Below, piece after piece: positions 9,813 through 17,637 of a stretch of DNA of 64,000 nucleotides. A program made the position numbers and the translations under genes. Source of the DNA: Pseudomonadales bacterium (lineage in GTDB: Bacteria > Pseudomonadota > Gammaproteobacteria > Pseudomonadales > Azotimanducaceae). Positions within the stretch are counted from its first letter, which is position 1. Each line of letters starts with the position of its first letter. Where the stretch lies: contig JAHCAL010000004.1 in assembly GCA_019634925.1 (NCBI GenBank), positions 62,001-126,000 on the forward strand, read 5' to 3'. The notes below the pieces were generated by a model. That model searched no databases, was not told the origin of the DNA, and was given only the letters and a program-made list of their open reading frames with translations.

Positions 9813-10649
9813 ATGCCCATCAATCCGAACGCCGTGGGCGCCCGGGGCAAGCCGTCGCGGCGCAGCTGGACGTCCAAGGACGCGCTGCTCTACGCCGTCG
9901 GCGTAGGCGCCGGCACGAGCGAACTGCAGTTCACCACCGAAAACACCAAGGACGTCCCGCAGAAGGTGCTCCCGACCATGGCGGTGATCATCGGCGGCGG
10001 CGGCATTCCCATGGACCAGATCGGTTCGTTCAATCCGTTCCTGATGGTGCACGGCGAGCAGGGCATCGAACTTTTTGACGAGATCCCGCCCGACGGCGAG
10101 CTCGAGAGCACGGGCGTGTGCACGGCGATCTGGGACAAGGGTTCGGCCGCCGTGCTCGAATTCGAGTCGACCGCGGTCAACGTGGCGACCGGCAAGCCGC
10201 TGCTCAAGACCCGTACCATGCTGTTCTGCCGCGGCGAAGGCGGCTGGGGCGGCGAGCGCGGCCCGTCGGAGAAGATCGACTTCCCGGATCGCGCGGCCGA
10301 TCACCAGGTCACCTACCAGACGCGCGAGGACCAGGCGCTCACCTACCGGCTCTCCGGCGACCGCAACCCGCTGCACTCGGACCCGTCGTTCGCGGCCGCC
10401 GGTGGCTTTCCGAAGCCGATCCTGCACGGGCTCTGCACCTGGGGATTCACCGGCCGCGCGCTGCTGCACACGCTCTGCGGCAGCGATCCGAAGCGCTTCA
10501 AGGCCATGAACAGCCGCTTCTCGAAACCCGTGTTTCCCGGCGACGCGCTAACGGTGTCGATGTGGGTCGACGGCAAGCGCGCGCTGTTCCGGACCACCAA
10601 CCAGAACGGCGACGTGGTGATCGACCAGGGCGTGTTCCGTTTCGAATGA
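9813..10649 (+). CDS. MaoC-type (R)-specific enoyl-CoA hydratase, double hot-dog
   Basis: 278-residue protein with two hot-dog halves, like the hydratase-2 part of peroxisomal multifunctional enzymes. The C-terminal half holds the hydratase-2 motif YRLSGDRNPLHSDP, with Asp183, Asn185 and His188 forming the expected active site, followed by GFPKPILHGLCTWGF. The N-terminal half lacks the motif and shapes the acyl pocket. The reaction would be reversible hydration of trans-2-enoyl-CoA to (R)-3-hydroxyacyl-CoA; relatives act on bulky or branched and steroid-side-chain substrates. The start ATG follows GGGGAGGAATCGATC. It is coupled by an ATGA overlap to the serine hydrolase downstream. Confidence 0.93.
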   Translation: MPINPNAVGARGKPSRRSWTSKDALLYAVGVGAGTSELQFTTENTKDVPQKVLPTMAVIIGGGGIPMDQIGSFNPFLMVHGEQGIELFDEIPPDGELESTGVCTAIWDKGSAAVLEFESTAVNVATGKPLLKTRTMLFCRGEGGWGGERGPSEKIDFPDRAADHQVTYQTREDQALTYRLSGDRNPLHSDPSFAAAGGFPKPILHGLCTWGFTGRALLHTLCGSDPKRFKAMNSRFSKPVFPGDALTVSMWVDGKRALFRTTNQNGDVVIDQGVFRFE

Positions 10650-11776
10650 AACGCAGACACGTCAACGCGTCCCGCCGGCCGCATGGGTGGCTGCTGCCGG
10701 CCCTGCTGCTGATCGCTGCAGCGCTGAACGCGGCCGCGGCCGACCGGCCGTACTTCCCCGGCACGGATGGCTGGAAGGCACGCCCGCCGGCCACGCTCGG
10801 CTTCGACGAAGTGGCGCTCGCGGCCGCGCTCGACTTCGCCGGCGAACACGACACGACCGGCATGATGGTGCTGCGGCACGGCTACGTCGCGGCCGAACGT
10901 TACTGGCAAGGCTGGACCCCACAGACGTCGGAGCGCATCTTCTCCACGACCAAGAGCATCATGGCGACCCTGGTAGGCATGGCCATCGAGGACGGCCGGC
11001 TGGCGGGCGTCGACCAGTCCGTCGCCGACTTCGTGCCCGCCTGGCGCGACACGCCGAAGTCCGCGATCACCCTGCGACACCTGCTCAGCATGACCAGCGG
11101 GCTCGGGTTCGCTCGCGAGCGCTCGGTACTCATGCCTGTGGGCGTCGACGCGCAGGCGCGCATGGCCGACGCGCCGCTCGAATACGCGCCGGGTACACGC
11201 TGGGTGTATCACACGCCGGCCTACCGGATGCTCGCCCGAATCGTCGAAGACGCTGTCGGCGAACCGTTGGCGGACTACCAGGCGCGCCGCCTGCTGGGCC
11301 CGACCGGCATGACCCACACGAACTGGGATACGCTCGAAGCGCCGAACGGCCGCACCAACTACCTGTTCATGCGCAGCAGCGTGCCCGACATGGCGCGGTT
11401 CGGACTGCTGATCCTGCGGCGCGGCAACTGGGACGGTACCCAGCTAGTCAGCGAGGGCTACGTCATCGAGTCGACCCGCCGCTCACAGGATCTGAATCCC
11501 TCCTACGGCTACCTCTGGTGGCTGGGCGGCGAATCTGGATATCTGCGCCCCTCGGGCGGTGGCCTGTCGATGGGACCCATGTGGCCCGAATGCCCGCCCG
11601 ATGCGATCGGCGCGCTCGGCGCCCAGGACAAGAAGATCTACGTCGTCCCGAGCCTCGATCTGGTGGTGGTGCGGCATGGCGGTGCCGCCCATGGGGGCCG
11701 CGATCCCACCGGCGTGGGGCGCTTCGACAACGAACTCCTGGGCGCCATCTGCGCTGCGCTCGGCTACCGTGCTTAA
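10646..11776 (+). CDS. Secreted serine hydrolase, beta-lactamase/class C family
   Basis: 376-residue protein with an Arg-rich N-terminus and a hydrophobic signal (LLPALLLIAAALNAAAA). It belongs to the serine beta-lactamase-like hydrolases: the nucleophile motif is STTK at residues 100-103, a Tyr lies in WVYHTPAYRML, and a HGG-type third motif lies in VVRHGGAAHGG near the end. Such proteins act as esterases, peptidases or lactonases; true beta-lactamase activity is unlikely. The start overlaps the MaoC stop by 4 nt, suggesting coupled expression with acyl-CoA metabolism. Confidence 0.88.
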   Translation: MKRRHVNASRRPHGWLLPALLLIAAALNAAAADRPYFPGTDGWKARPPATLGFDEVALAAALDFAGEHDTTGMMVLRHGYVAAERYWQGWTPQTSERIFSTTKSIMATLVGMAIEDGRLAGVDQSVADFVPAWRDTPKSAITLRHLLSMTSGLGFARERSVLMPVGVDAQARMADAPLEYAPGTRWVYHTPAYRMLARIVEDAVGEPLADYQARRLLGPTGMTHTNWDTLEAPNGRTNYLFMRSSVPDMARFGLLILRRGNWDGTQLVSEGYVIESTRRSQDLNPSYGYLWWLGGESGYLRPSGGGLSMGPMWPECPPDAIGALGAQDKKIYVVPSLDLVVVRHGGAAHGGRDPTGVGRFDNELLGAICAALGYRA

Positions 11777-12341
11777 CGGGCTGCTGCTCGATCTCGCCCG
11801 GTGGCTGGACGGGCAGGCATGGAGCACGGCGCTGCACGAATCCCTGTACGCGTACGCCTGGGTGGAAACCACCCACGTGCTCACGCTGATGGTTTTTCTC
11901 GGCATGCTGTTCATCATCGATCTGCGCATGCTGGGCTGGGCGTTCACTTCGGTGCCGGCCACGACTATCGCTGCACGGCTCGACCGACCCATGATGATCG
12001 GCTTCGCGGTGATGGTCGGGACCGGGCTCGCGCTCTACTACGCCATCCCGGTGCGCACCACCCAGAGCATCTGGTTCCGCATCAAGGTGGTGCTGCTGAT
12101 CGCGGCAGGGATCAACGCGCTGCTGTTCCGCGCGCGACTGCGTGCGGCCGGCGACACGTGGGGTCACGAAAGCCGGGCACCGCGCCGCCTGCGCATCGGG
12201 GCAGCACTCTCGCTCACGTTGTGGGCAGGCGTGGTCGTCACCGGCCGTGCCATTGCGTACGACTGGTTCGACTGCCACAAGCCCTTGCCTGCCTGGATCT
12301 ACCAGGTGGCGGGCTGCGTCGACGAACTCGCGGCGCTGTAG
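11769..12341 (+). CDS. Four-TM membrane protein of unknown function (DUF6644-like)
   Basis: 190-residue integral membrane protein. An amphipathic N-terminus (LYAYAWVETTHVLTLMVFLGMLFIIDLRMLG) leads into the first helix, followed by helices near LDRPMMIGFAVMVGTGLALYYAI, IWFRIKVVLLIAAGINALLF and LSLTLWAGVVVTGRAIAYDW. It resembles the uncharacterised DUF6644 group by the E-x-x-H-V-L-x-L-x-x-F and DLRMLG motifs. GTG at 11769 is used because it overlaps the previous stop and precedes all conserved sequence. The same architecture recurs at 39553. Function is unknown. Confidence 0.7.
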   Translation: MLNGLLLDLARWLDGQAWSTALHESLYAYAWVETTHVLTLMVFLGMLFIIDLRMLGWAFTSVPATTIAARLDRPMMIGFAVMVGTGLALYYAIPVRTTQSIWFRIKVVLLIAAGINALLFRARLRAAGDTWGHESRAPRRLRIGAALSLTLWAGVVVTGRAIAYDWFDCHKPLPAWIYQVAGCVDELAAL

Positions 12342-12427
12342 TGAGGACATGGCACTCACCTGGTGCTCCGGGCGCGGGTACCTGTGGTAGCGTATGAACC
12401 ACCAATAGTTGAGTACCGAAGGCCCGC

Positions 12428-12637
12428 GTGTTGCGTTCGCTGGTATCCGTTCTGCTGGTCTGCAGTACGTTCGCGCTGGATTCCGCCGTCGCGGCCAGCG
12501 CTACCGAAACCATCGACCTGACGCGGGTCGACGGCATTCGACTCCACAATACGGTCGTGCGCCTCGATGACCTCGCTGGCCGGCAGGGTCTGCGGGCCGA
12601 ACGGGCGGCCGTGCCCGATGCGGTAACACACCGATGA
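12428..12637 (+). CDS. Short secreted protein, possibly an N-terminal relic
   Basis: A 69-residue frame with a good signal peptide (MLRSLVSVLLVCSTFALDSAVAA) followed by TETIDLTRVDGIRLHNTVVRLDDLAGRQGLRAE. That mature stretch looks like the first strand region of concanavalin/laminin-G-like secreted domains (L-H-N-x-x-V-R then G-R-x-x-L-R), but the frame stops before a full domain could form. Its stop overlaps the ATG of the next gene by 4 nt, which hints at real translation. Either a small secreted protein or what remains of a longer gene after deletion. Confidence 0.4.
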   Translation: MLRSLVSVLLVCSTFALDSAVAASATETIDLTRVDGIRLHNTVVRLDDLAGRQGLRAERAAVPDAVTHR

Positions 12638-13242
12638 ACGATTCGTACGATTTCTCCCTGATCCGCGTCCGGTTACCCGGCCGGAGCTGGCAGCCATACC
12701 GGACTGCCCTGTTCGAGCGCCTGGCGGACGTGCTGCAGCCCACCGGCGCTGCACTGTGGGGCGCATTCAGCGGCCTGTTCGGGATCGCCTCGAACGAGTT
12801 GATTCTCATGACCCACGGGCCCGACCCCCGGCGCCTGGCGGAGGGGTCGCTGGGCGAAGCGCGCATCACGGAACAATACCGGCTAACACCGACCGTCCGA
12901 CCCTCGACGCCGCCACCGGCCCTGATCAGGCCCGGCGTCTACGTGTTCCGGTTCTTCGACACAGAGTCTCGTCACATCGACGCAATCGCTGCGCTCTCGC
13001 AGGAAGCCTGGACGACTTTCGAAAACACCAGCGCCTACCAGAGCGAACCCCTCGGCCTGTTCGCGCCGGCGGACCGCAGCGGCTCGGAGGCGCGGATGCT
13101 GCTGCTCACCTGGTACGACGGCTTCGGTTCCTGGGAGAAGTCGCGTACGCCGGCGCCGGCCGCGCGCGCCAACTTCGCGCGGCGGCACGAACTCACCTCC
13201 GGCACCGTCGCGTTCGCAACCGCTCTGATCGGCGCCGCGTGA
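12634..13242 (+). CDS. Hypothetical protein, NIPSNAP/dimeric alpha-beta barrel-like
   Basis: 202 residues, no signal peptide. Two similar halves are visible: YDFSLIRVRLPGRSWQPYRTAL...NELILMTHG and GVYVFRFFDTESRHIDAIAAL...EARMLLLTWYDGFGSWEKS. Each starts with a beta strand, runs into a helix and returns to a strand, as in tandem ferredoxin-like (NIPSNAP or ABM) domains. The fold is inferred from pattern only and no function can be given. It is translationally coupled to the short secreted frame before it and converges on the PQQ dehydrogenase with 15 bp between stops. Confidence 0.65.
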   Translation: MNDSYDFSLIRVRLPGRSWQPYRTALFERLADVLQPTGAALWGAFSGLFGIASNELILMTHGPDPRRLAEGSLGEARITEQYRLTPTVRPSTPPPALIRPGVYVFRFFDTESRHIDAIAALSQEAWTTFENTSAYQSEPLGLFAPADRSGSEARMLLLTWYDGFGSWEKSRTPAPAARANFARRHELTSGTVAFATALIGAA

Positions 13243-13257
13243 GCGCCCGCGGCCAGA

Positions 13258-15168
13258 TCAGCGCCCCGGCTGGCTCGCCAGCCTGAACGCCAGCAACGCG
13301 TTGCCCGGCATCTGCCCGAAGCTGCCGTAGCCCGACTGCACGAACACCATGTCACCGGCGACCTGCGGGCCGGCGCTGTCGATAGCGCCGCCGTGCGTGG
13401 ACACGCCATTTACGGCTTCGAACGGTCGTGCTGTCGCATACTCCCAGAGCAGGCGCCCGTCCGCGACGGCGAACGCGCGCAGGTAGCCGTCCAGGCTGCC
13501 GACGAACACCAGGTCGTTCGCGCTCATGGGGGCCGCCGAGTAACCGTAGGCAAACGGACAATCGGGCCAGGGGTTCGCTGCATCGAGCGCTGCCTGCCAG
13601 CGGAACTCGCAGCCGCGTTCGGCGCCATGCGACCACAGCACCGCGCCGCTCGCGACGTCGAGCGCATGCAGGCCCGGCCGCGCGCGCCGTCCGGGCCGCT
13701 CCGGATCGGCGACCGGCACCAGCAGTCGTTGGCCCGCGACCGCCATGCCCCAGTGGATGCCGCCGAGTGCCGAGCCCTCGCCAAGCCGGGTCTGCCAGAC
13801 CGGCGCGCCGGTATCGGGGTCGAGGGCATGCACCGTGCCGGATTTCTGTCCGGCGAGCAGCAGCGGCCTGCCTGCCGACGTCGAAACCAGAATCGGCGAC
13901 GCGCCGAAGTCGAAGTCCGGACCTGGCTCCGCAGGACAGTTGGGTCCGCTGTTCCGGCCACAGGCCATGTTCCAGACGTCGCCGGGCGTCCCCTGGAACA
14001 CCCAGCGGTGCGCGCCGGTCTGCATGTCCACGGCGACGATCGCATCGCTGGTGCCGGTCGCCGGGGCGGACAGGTTCTGACCCGTTCCCACGTAGACGAG
14101 ACCACGCACCGCGTCGACGGTCGGCGTGCTCCACACCGTCGCTCCGGACGGACCCCACTGCTCCACACCCACCGCATTGCGCCCGGTCGGCTGCGCGGGC
14201 GGGGTCATCGGGCTGGTCCAGCGCACCGCACCGGTGGATGCGTCGAGCGCCAGCAGCGCGCCGTGCGAACGACAGCATGGATATTCCGGATTGGCCGCCG
14301 CGCCGACCTCCATGCTCGACAGTGGTACGAACAGCGTGTCGCCGTGCGGGACCACGGCGCCGGTCAGCGCGGAGGTCTCGAACAGGCCCACGCTCTGGCG
14401 CCAGACCTGCTCGCCGGTCGCGGCATCCAGCGCAGTGACGTGTGCACGCAGATCGCCGAAGAAGAGCACGGATCGGTCACCCACGACGCCGAGACTGAGT
14501 GCCGTACGCAGGGGCACCGGCGCACGGTACTGCCACTTGATGCAGCCGGTGTCCCGATCCAACGCAAACACGTTGCCCGGGACAGTCAGGACGAAGAGCG
14601 TGTCCACCGTGATGACCGGTTGCGATCGCGCCTCGGTGACACCGGGCAGTCCGAACGCCCAGGCCAGTTCGAGGCCCACCACGTTGCCGGCGTCGATCCT
14701 GGTGCGGGATGCCGGCTGGTGGCGTGTGCTGGCCGCGTCCACGCCCCAGCCGGCGACTCCCACCTCCACGAGATCGATGGCCATGCGTTCCGGCGCGCAG
14801 CGCAGCGCGCTGCCGGCGTCACCTGCGCCGGCCGCCGCGGCGCCCAGGTACTGCATCAGCGCGAAACGCTGCTCGCGCGACAGCCCGCGGGCCTGTTCCT
14901 GCATCTTGCCGCGTGTGAGGGCGAACTCGAGTTGCGCGGGATGCATGCGCAGCATGGTGGCGAGCGTGGGACCGGGCCGTTCCAGGTCGGTGCGATCGTG
15001 GCAGGTGGCGCACTGCTGCCGGTACACCGCCGCGCCGGCTTCGTGCAGGGCCGTGTCGGGTGGGGCGGCCAATGCACAGGCGGCGGCTGCGATCAATCCG
15101 AGCCGGCACAGCAGCTGCCCTGCAGTTCTGCCCAGGCGCACGAATCCGGCCGCTGAATTTCCGCTCAT
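13258..15168 (-). CDS. Periplasmic PQQ dehydrogenase with N-terminal cytochrome c (polyvinyl-alcohol-dehydrogenase-like)
   Basis: 636 residues: a signal peptide (RLGLIAAAACALAAP), a cytochrome c domain with CATCH at residues 53-57, then an eight-bladed PQQ beta-propeller. The blade sequences LFVLTVPGNVFALDRDTGCIKWQYRAP and ATVWSTPTVDAVRGLVYVGTG, and the segment MACGRNSGPNCP, are typical of polyvinyl-alcohol dehydrogenases. It would oxidise secondary alcohols in the periplasm and pass electrons through haem c to the respiratory chain. The ATG at 15168 follows GGGGGAGGAG. The reading frame stays open upstream only as antisense of the next gene. Confidence 0.9.
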   Translation of the reverse strand: MSGNSAAGFVRLGRTAGQLLCRLGLIAAAACALAAPPDTALHEAGAAVYRQQCATCHDRTDLERPGPTLATMLRMHPAQLEFALTRGKMQEQARGLSREQRFALMQYLGAAAAGAGDAGSALRCAPERMAIDLVEVGVAGWGVDAASTRHQPASRTRIDAGNVVGLELAWAFGLPGVTEARSQPVITVDTLFVLTVPGNVFALDRDTGCIKWQYRAPVPLRTALSLGVVGDRSVLFFGDLRAHVTALDAATGEQVWRQSVGLFETSALTGAVVPHGDTLFVPLSSMEVGAAANPEYPCCRSHGALLALDASTGAVRWTSPMTPPAQPTGRNAVGVEQWGPSGATVWSTPTVDAVRGLVYVGTGQNLSAPATGTSDAIVAVDMQTGAHRWVFQGTPGDVWNMACGRNSGPNCPAEPGPDFDFGASPILVSTSAGRPLLLAGQKSGTVHALDPDTGAPVWQTRLGEGSALGGIHWGMAVAGQRLLVPVADPERPGRRARPGLHALDVASGAVLWSHGAERGCEFRWQAALDAANPWPDCPFAYGYSAAPMSANDLVFVGSLDGYLRAFAVADGRLLWEYATARPFEAVNGVSTHGGAIDSAGPQVAGDMVFVQSGYGSFGQMPGNALLAFRLASQPGR

Positions 15169-15270
15169 GCTTCGCGCTCCTCCCCCGTCCCTTTCGATTG
15201 TACCGGCTTTCGGTATAGCCTGAGGCGCACGGCGCATGCTCGAGACCGCGCCGCACCCAGGAGCTGCAAC

Positions 15271-16536
15271 GTGCGCATCCTCACCTGGACCGTCACGACC
15301 CTCGCGGTCGGCCTCGCATGGACCACGCTGGTCCTCGTGGGCGCGCTGCAGGGCTGGACCCGCTCCCCGCTCGCGCCCGCCGGCGCGACCGATCGATTCG
15401 TCGAAGCCGTACGCACACGCGTCGCGGACAATACGCACGGCAGTGTTGCGCTGCGCATCGTGGCGGATGGCAGTTCGTACGACCTGTTCGGTTCGAGCGG
15501 CGCGCCTGTCACGGCTGACACCCTTCACCAGGTTGCCTCGCTCAGCAAGTGGATCAGCGCGTGGGGCGTGATGAAACTTGTCGAGACGCGCCGTATCGAA
15601 CTCGATGCGCCCGTGTCGCGCTACCTGTCGCGCTGGTCGCTGCCGCCGTCCGAGTTCGACACGGACGGCGTGACCGTGCGCCGCCTGCTCAGCCACACCG
15701 CCGGATTGACCGACGGGCTCGGCTACGACGGTTTTCCGGAAGGGGTCGAAGTGGAGAGTCTCGAAGCGTCGCTCACCCATGCAGCGGACGCCGGCCGTGA
15801 CCGCGACGGGCGCACCCGCGTGGGACTCGCGCCGGGTTCGGAATGGCGTTATTCGGGCGGCGGCTACACGTTGCTTCAGCTGCTGATCGAAGAGGTCACC
15901 GACCGCCCCTTCGCCGACTACATGCGCACCGAAATCCTGGCGCCGCTCGGCATGGCGCGCTCGACGTTCGCACCGGATCCCGCGACACCCATCGCCGCAT
16001 TCTACGATCAGGCCGGCACGGCCCTGCCGCCGCGCCGCTACACCGCGCTCGCGGCGGCTTCGCTCTATACGTCGGTCGAGGACGTCGCGCGATTCGTCGC
16101 GGCGCACGTCCCGGGCCCCGCCGGGGAACCGGTCGGTCGCAACGTGCTGAGCCCTGCGACCGTGGCACTCATGCGGGAACCCGCGGCGTTCCAGTTCGGC
16201 TTCGCGATATGGGGCCTGGGCACGATCCTCTATGCGCCGAATGGCCAGGGCGACTTCGTGATCGGGCACGACGGGAGCAACGTGCCGGCGATCAACACGG
16301 CTGCACGGGTCGACCCCGCGACCGGAGACGCCATCATCGTGTTCGCCTCCGGCAACCCGCAGCTGGCGACGTCGCTCGCAGGCGAATGGACGTTCTGGAA
16401 GGCCGGCGCACCCGACCTGGTTGCGGTGACCATGGCGGCGCCGACGGTGCTCGCGGTCATCGCGGCAGGCTGGCTATTCATCATCGCCGGCTCGGTGATC
16501 ATTGCCCGGCGTTCCCGGCGCACCGGTCTGCAGTGA
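15271..16536 (+). CDS. Membrane-anchored serine hydrolase, beta-lactamase family
   Basis: 421 residues. An N-terminal hydrophobic segment (LTWTVTTLAVGLAWTTLVLVGAL) and a C-terminal helix (APTVLAVIAAGWLFIIAGSVIIARR) bracket a periplasmic penicillin-binding-like domain. The catalytic SxxK is SLSK at residues 90-93; the second motif is YSGGGY and the third is GHDGSN. It should be an ester- or peptide-cleaving serine hydrolase of unknown substrate. It is divergent from the PQQ dehydrogenase (102 bp apart) and is one of three such hydrolases in this window. Confidence 0.88.
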   Translation: MRILTWTVTTLAVGLAWTTLVLVGALQGWTRSPLAPAGATDRFVEAVRTRVADNTHGSVALRIVADGSSYDLFGSSGAPVTADTLHQVASLSKWISAWGVMKLVETRRIELDAPVSRYLSRWSLPPSEFDTDGVTVRRLLSHTAGLTDGLGYDGFPEGVEVESLEASLTHAADAGRDRDGRTRVGLAPGSEWRYSGGGYTLLQLLIEEVTDRPFADYMRTEILAPLGMARSTFAPDPATPIAAFYDQAGTALPPRRYTALAAASLYTSVEDVARFVAAHVPGPAGEPVGRNVLSPATVALMREPAAFQFGFAIWGLGTILYAPNGQGDFVIGHDGSNVPAINTAARVDPATGDAIIVFASGNPQLATSLAGEWTFWKAGAPDLVAVTMAAPTVLAVIAAGWLFIIAGSVIIARRSRRTGLQ

Positions 16537-16623
16537 CCACGGCGCGCACAAACCAAATCTCCAGACGAAATCCGGCACCGATCGATCGCCGTCGAACGGG
16601 CGACCTCGTCTGGTCTTCGCGGG

Positions 16624-17499
16624 TCAACTGCCCACAGGCGCTCGCGAGCCCGGCGCAGGAGCCTCCGGCGGTGGGCCCTCCAGCTCGAGGAAGCGCCGCA
16701 GCACGAGCTGCTCGGTACGCCCCTTCTTCCGTGCCGGCGCCGGGAACCGCACGACGAGGTGCACCTCCTCGGGTTTCGGAAACAGCAGGGTCACCCGCGG
16801 CTGGACCGAAGGGACATCGATGCCCTGGCGCTGCCCGACCTTTGAGAGATGGCTCTGCGCATCCGAGATGAACTCGCTGCAGATTTCGGTCGCGGCCTGC
16901 AGCAGATTCCGCTCGATCCGGTTCCAGTCATCCCTGCGCAACACCGGCATGACACTCGTGTGCAGCACGTAATCCTCGGTATAGCTTTCGTTCACCACCG
17001 GTTCGCTCAGGAATATCGAGTTCGGCAGCACCACCGCCCGCCCGGTGTGTTGATGGGACAGCTGGTCCGGGCCGATCTCGAGCACGGTGGTGGTCAGCAT
17101 GGTGACATCGATGACGTCGCCCCGCAGTTTGCGAACTTCGATCCGGTCGCCGATGCCGAACATGGCTGTACTGGAGCGAAGCAGCCCACCCGTCACGCAC
17201 ATCAGCAGTTCCTTGGTGGACAGGATGATCGCGGCGGCAAACGCGACGACGGACAGGGCCAGCGTGCGCAACTGCTCGGCCCAGACGACCGCGAGCAGAA
17301 AGAGCCCGGTGAGCACCGCCACGTTGCGCACCATGACCAGCCAGCGCCGGCGCGCCTCGAGCGATGACCACTCCAGCCGGCGGATGCTCGCCGCGACGAA
17401 ACGATAGGCAATGCTCACCCCGACGAGGGTGAGCGCACTGCTGATGAGCCGGCTCAGGAATACGCTTTCGGTGAGTATGGCGATCAGTTCTGTGGGCAT
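16624..17499 (-). CDS. MscS-family mechanosensitive ion channel
   Basis: 291 residues. Three hydrophobic helices (LISSALTLVGVSIAYRFVAA, MVRNVAVLTGLFLLAVVWA, LRTLALSVVAFAAAIILSTKELLMCVTGGLLRSS) end in the pore-type helix, followed by the beta domain FGIGDRIEVRKLRGDVIDVTMLTTTVLEIG and the cytoplasmic segment RAVVLPNSIFLSEPVVN. This is the MscS layout; the channel would release solutes on osmotic down-shock. The ATG at 17499 gives MPTELIAILTES and follows GGAGC; an ATG at 17529 would add ten residues. Confidence 0.87.
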   Translation of the reverse strand: MPTELIAILTESVFLSRLISSALTLVGVSIAYRFVAASIRRLEWSSLEARRRWLVMVRNVAVLTGLFLLAVVWAEQLRTLALSVVAFAAAIILSTKELLMCVTGGLLRSSTAMFGIGDRIEVRKLRGDVIDVTMLTTTVLEIGPDQLSHQHTGRAVVLPNSIFLSEPVVNESYTEDYVLHTSVMPVLRRDDWNRIERNLLQAATEICSEFISDAQSHLSKVGQRQGIDVPSVQPRVTLLFPKPEEVHLVVRFPAPARKKGRTEQLVLRRFLELEGPPPEAPAPGSRAPVGS

Positions 17500-17597
17500 G
17501 CTGCTCCCGGACACGCTGGCACAGCGGCGCATGGTGTCAGGGTGCAGGATGTCGGGCAATCATGCGGCCCGGCATCCCGGGCCGCTGCGGGAGGCTG

Positions 17598-17628
17598 CCC
17601 CTGGCGGATTCGTGCGATCCGCCAGGGG
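17598..17628 (-). terminator. Stem-loop after the TonB-dependent receptor gene
   Basis: CCCCTGGCGGAT and ATCCGCCAGGGG form a perfect 12-bp stem with a 7-nt loop (tcgtgcg). It begins 10 bp past the receptor stop on the minus strand and before the MscS start. There is no T-tract, so it may end transcription weakly, depend on Rho, or protect the mRNA 3' end. Confidence 0.6.
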
Positions 17629-17637
17629 TGGTCGGGG

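Noticed and set aside
8562..10469. 635-residue minus-strand frame opposite the ABC ATPase and MaoC genes
   Set aside because: Shadow frame; both + strand genes have complete motifs.
15169..16269. Upstream extension of the PQQ dehydrogenase frame on the minus strand (total 1003 residues)
   Set aside because: The extension is antisense to the serine hydrolase at 15271; a good ribosome binding site and signal peptide support the start at 15168.
16561..16613. Inverted repeat CCAGACGA / TCGTCTGG between convergent genes
   Set aside because: Only 8 bp with a 37-nt loop; too weak to call a terminator.
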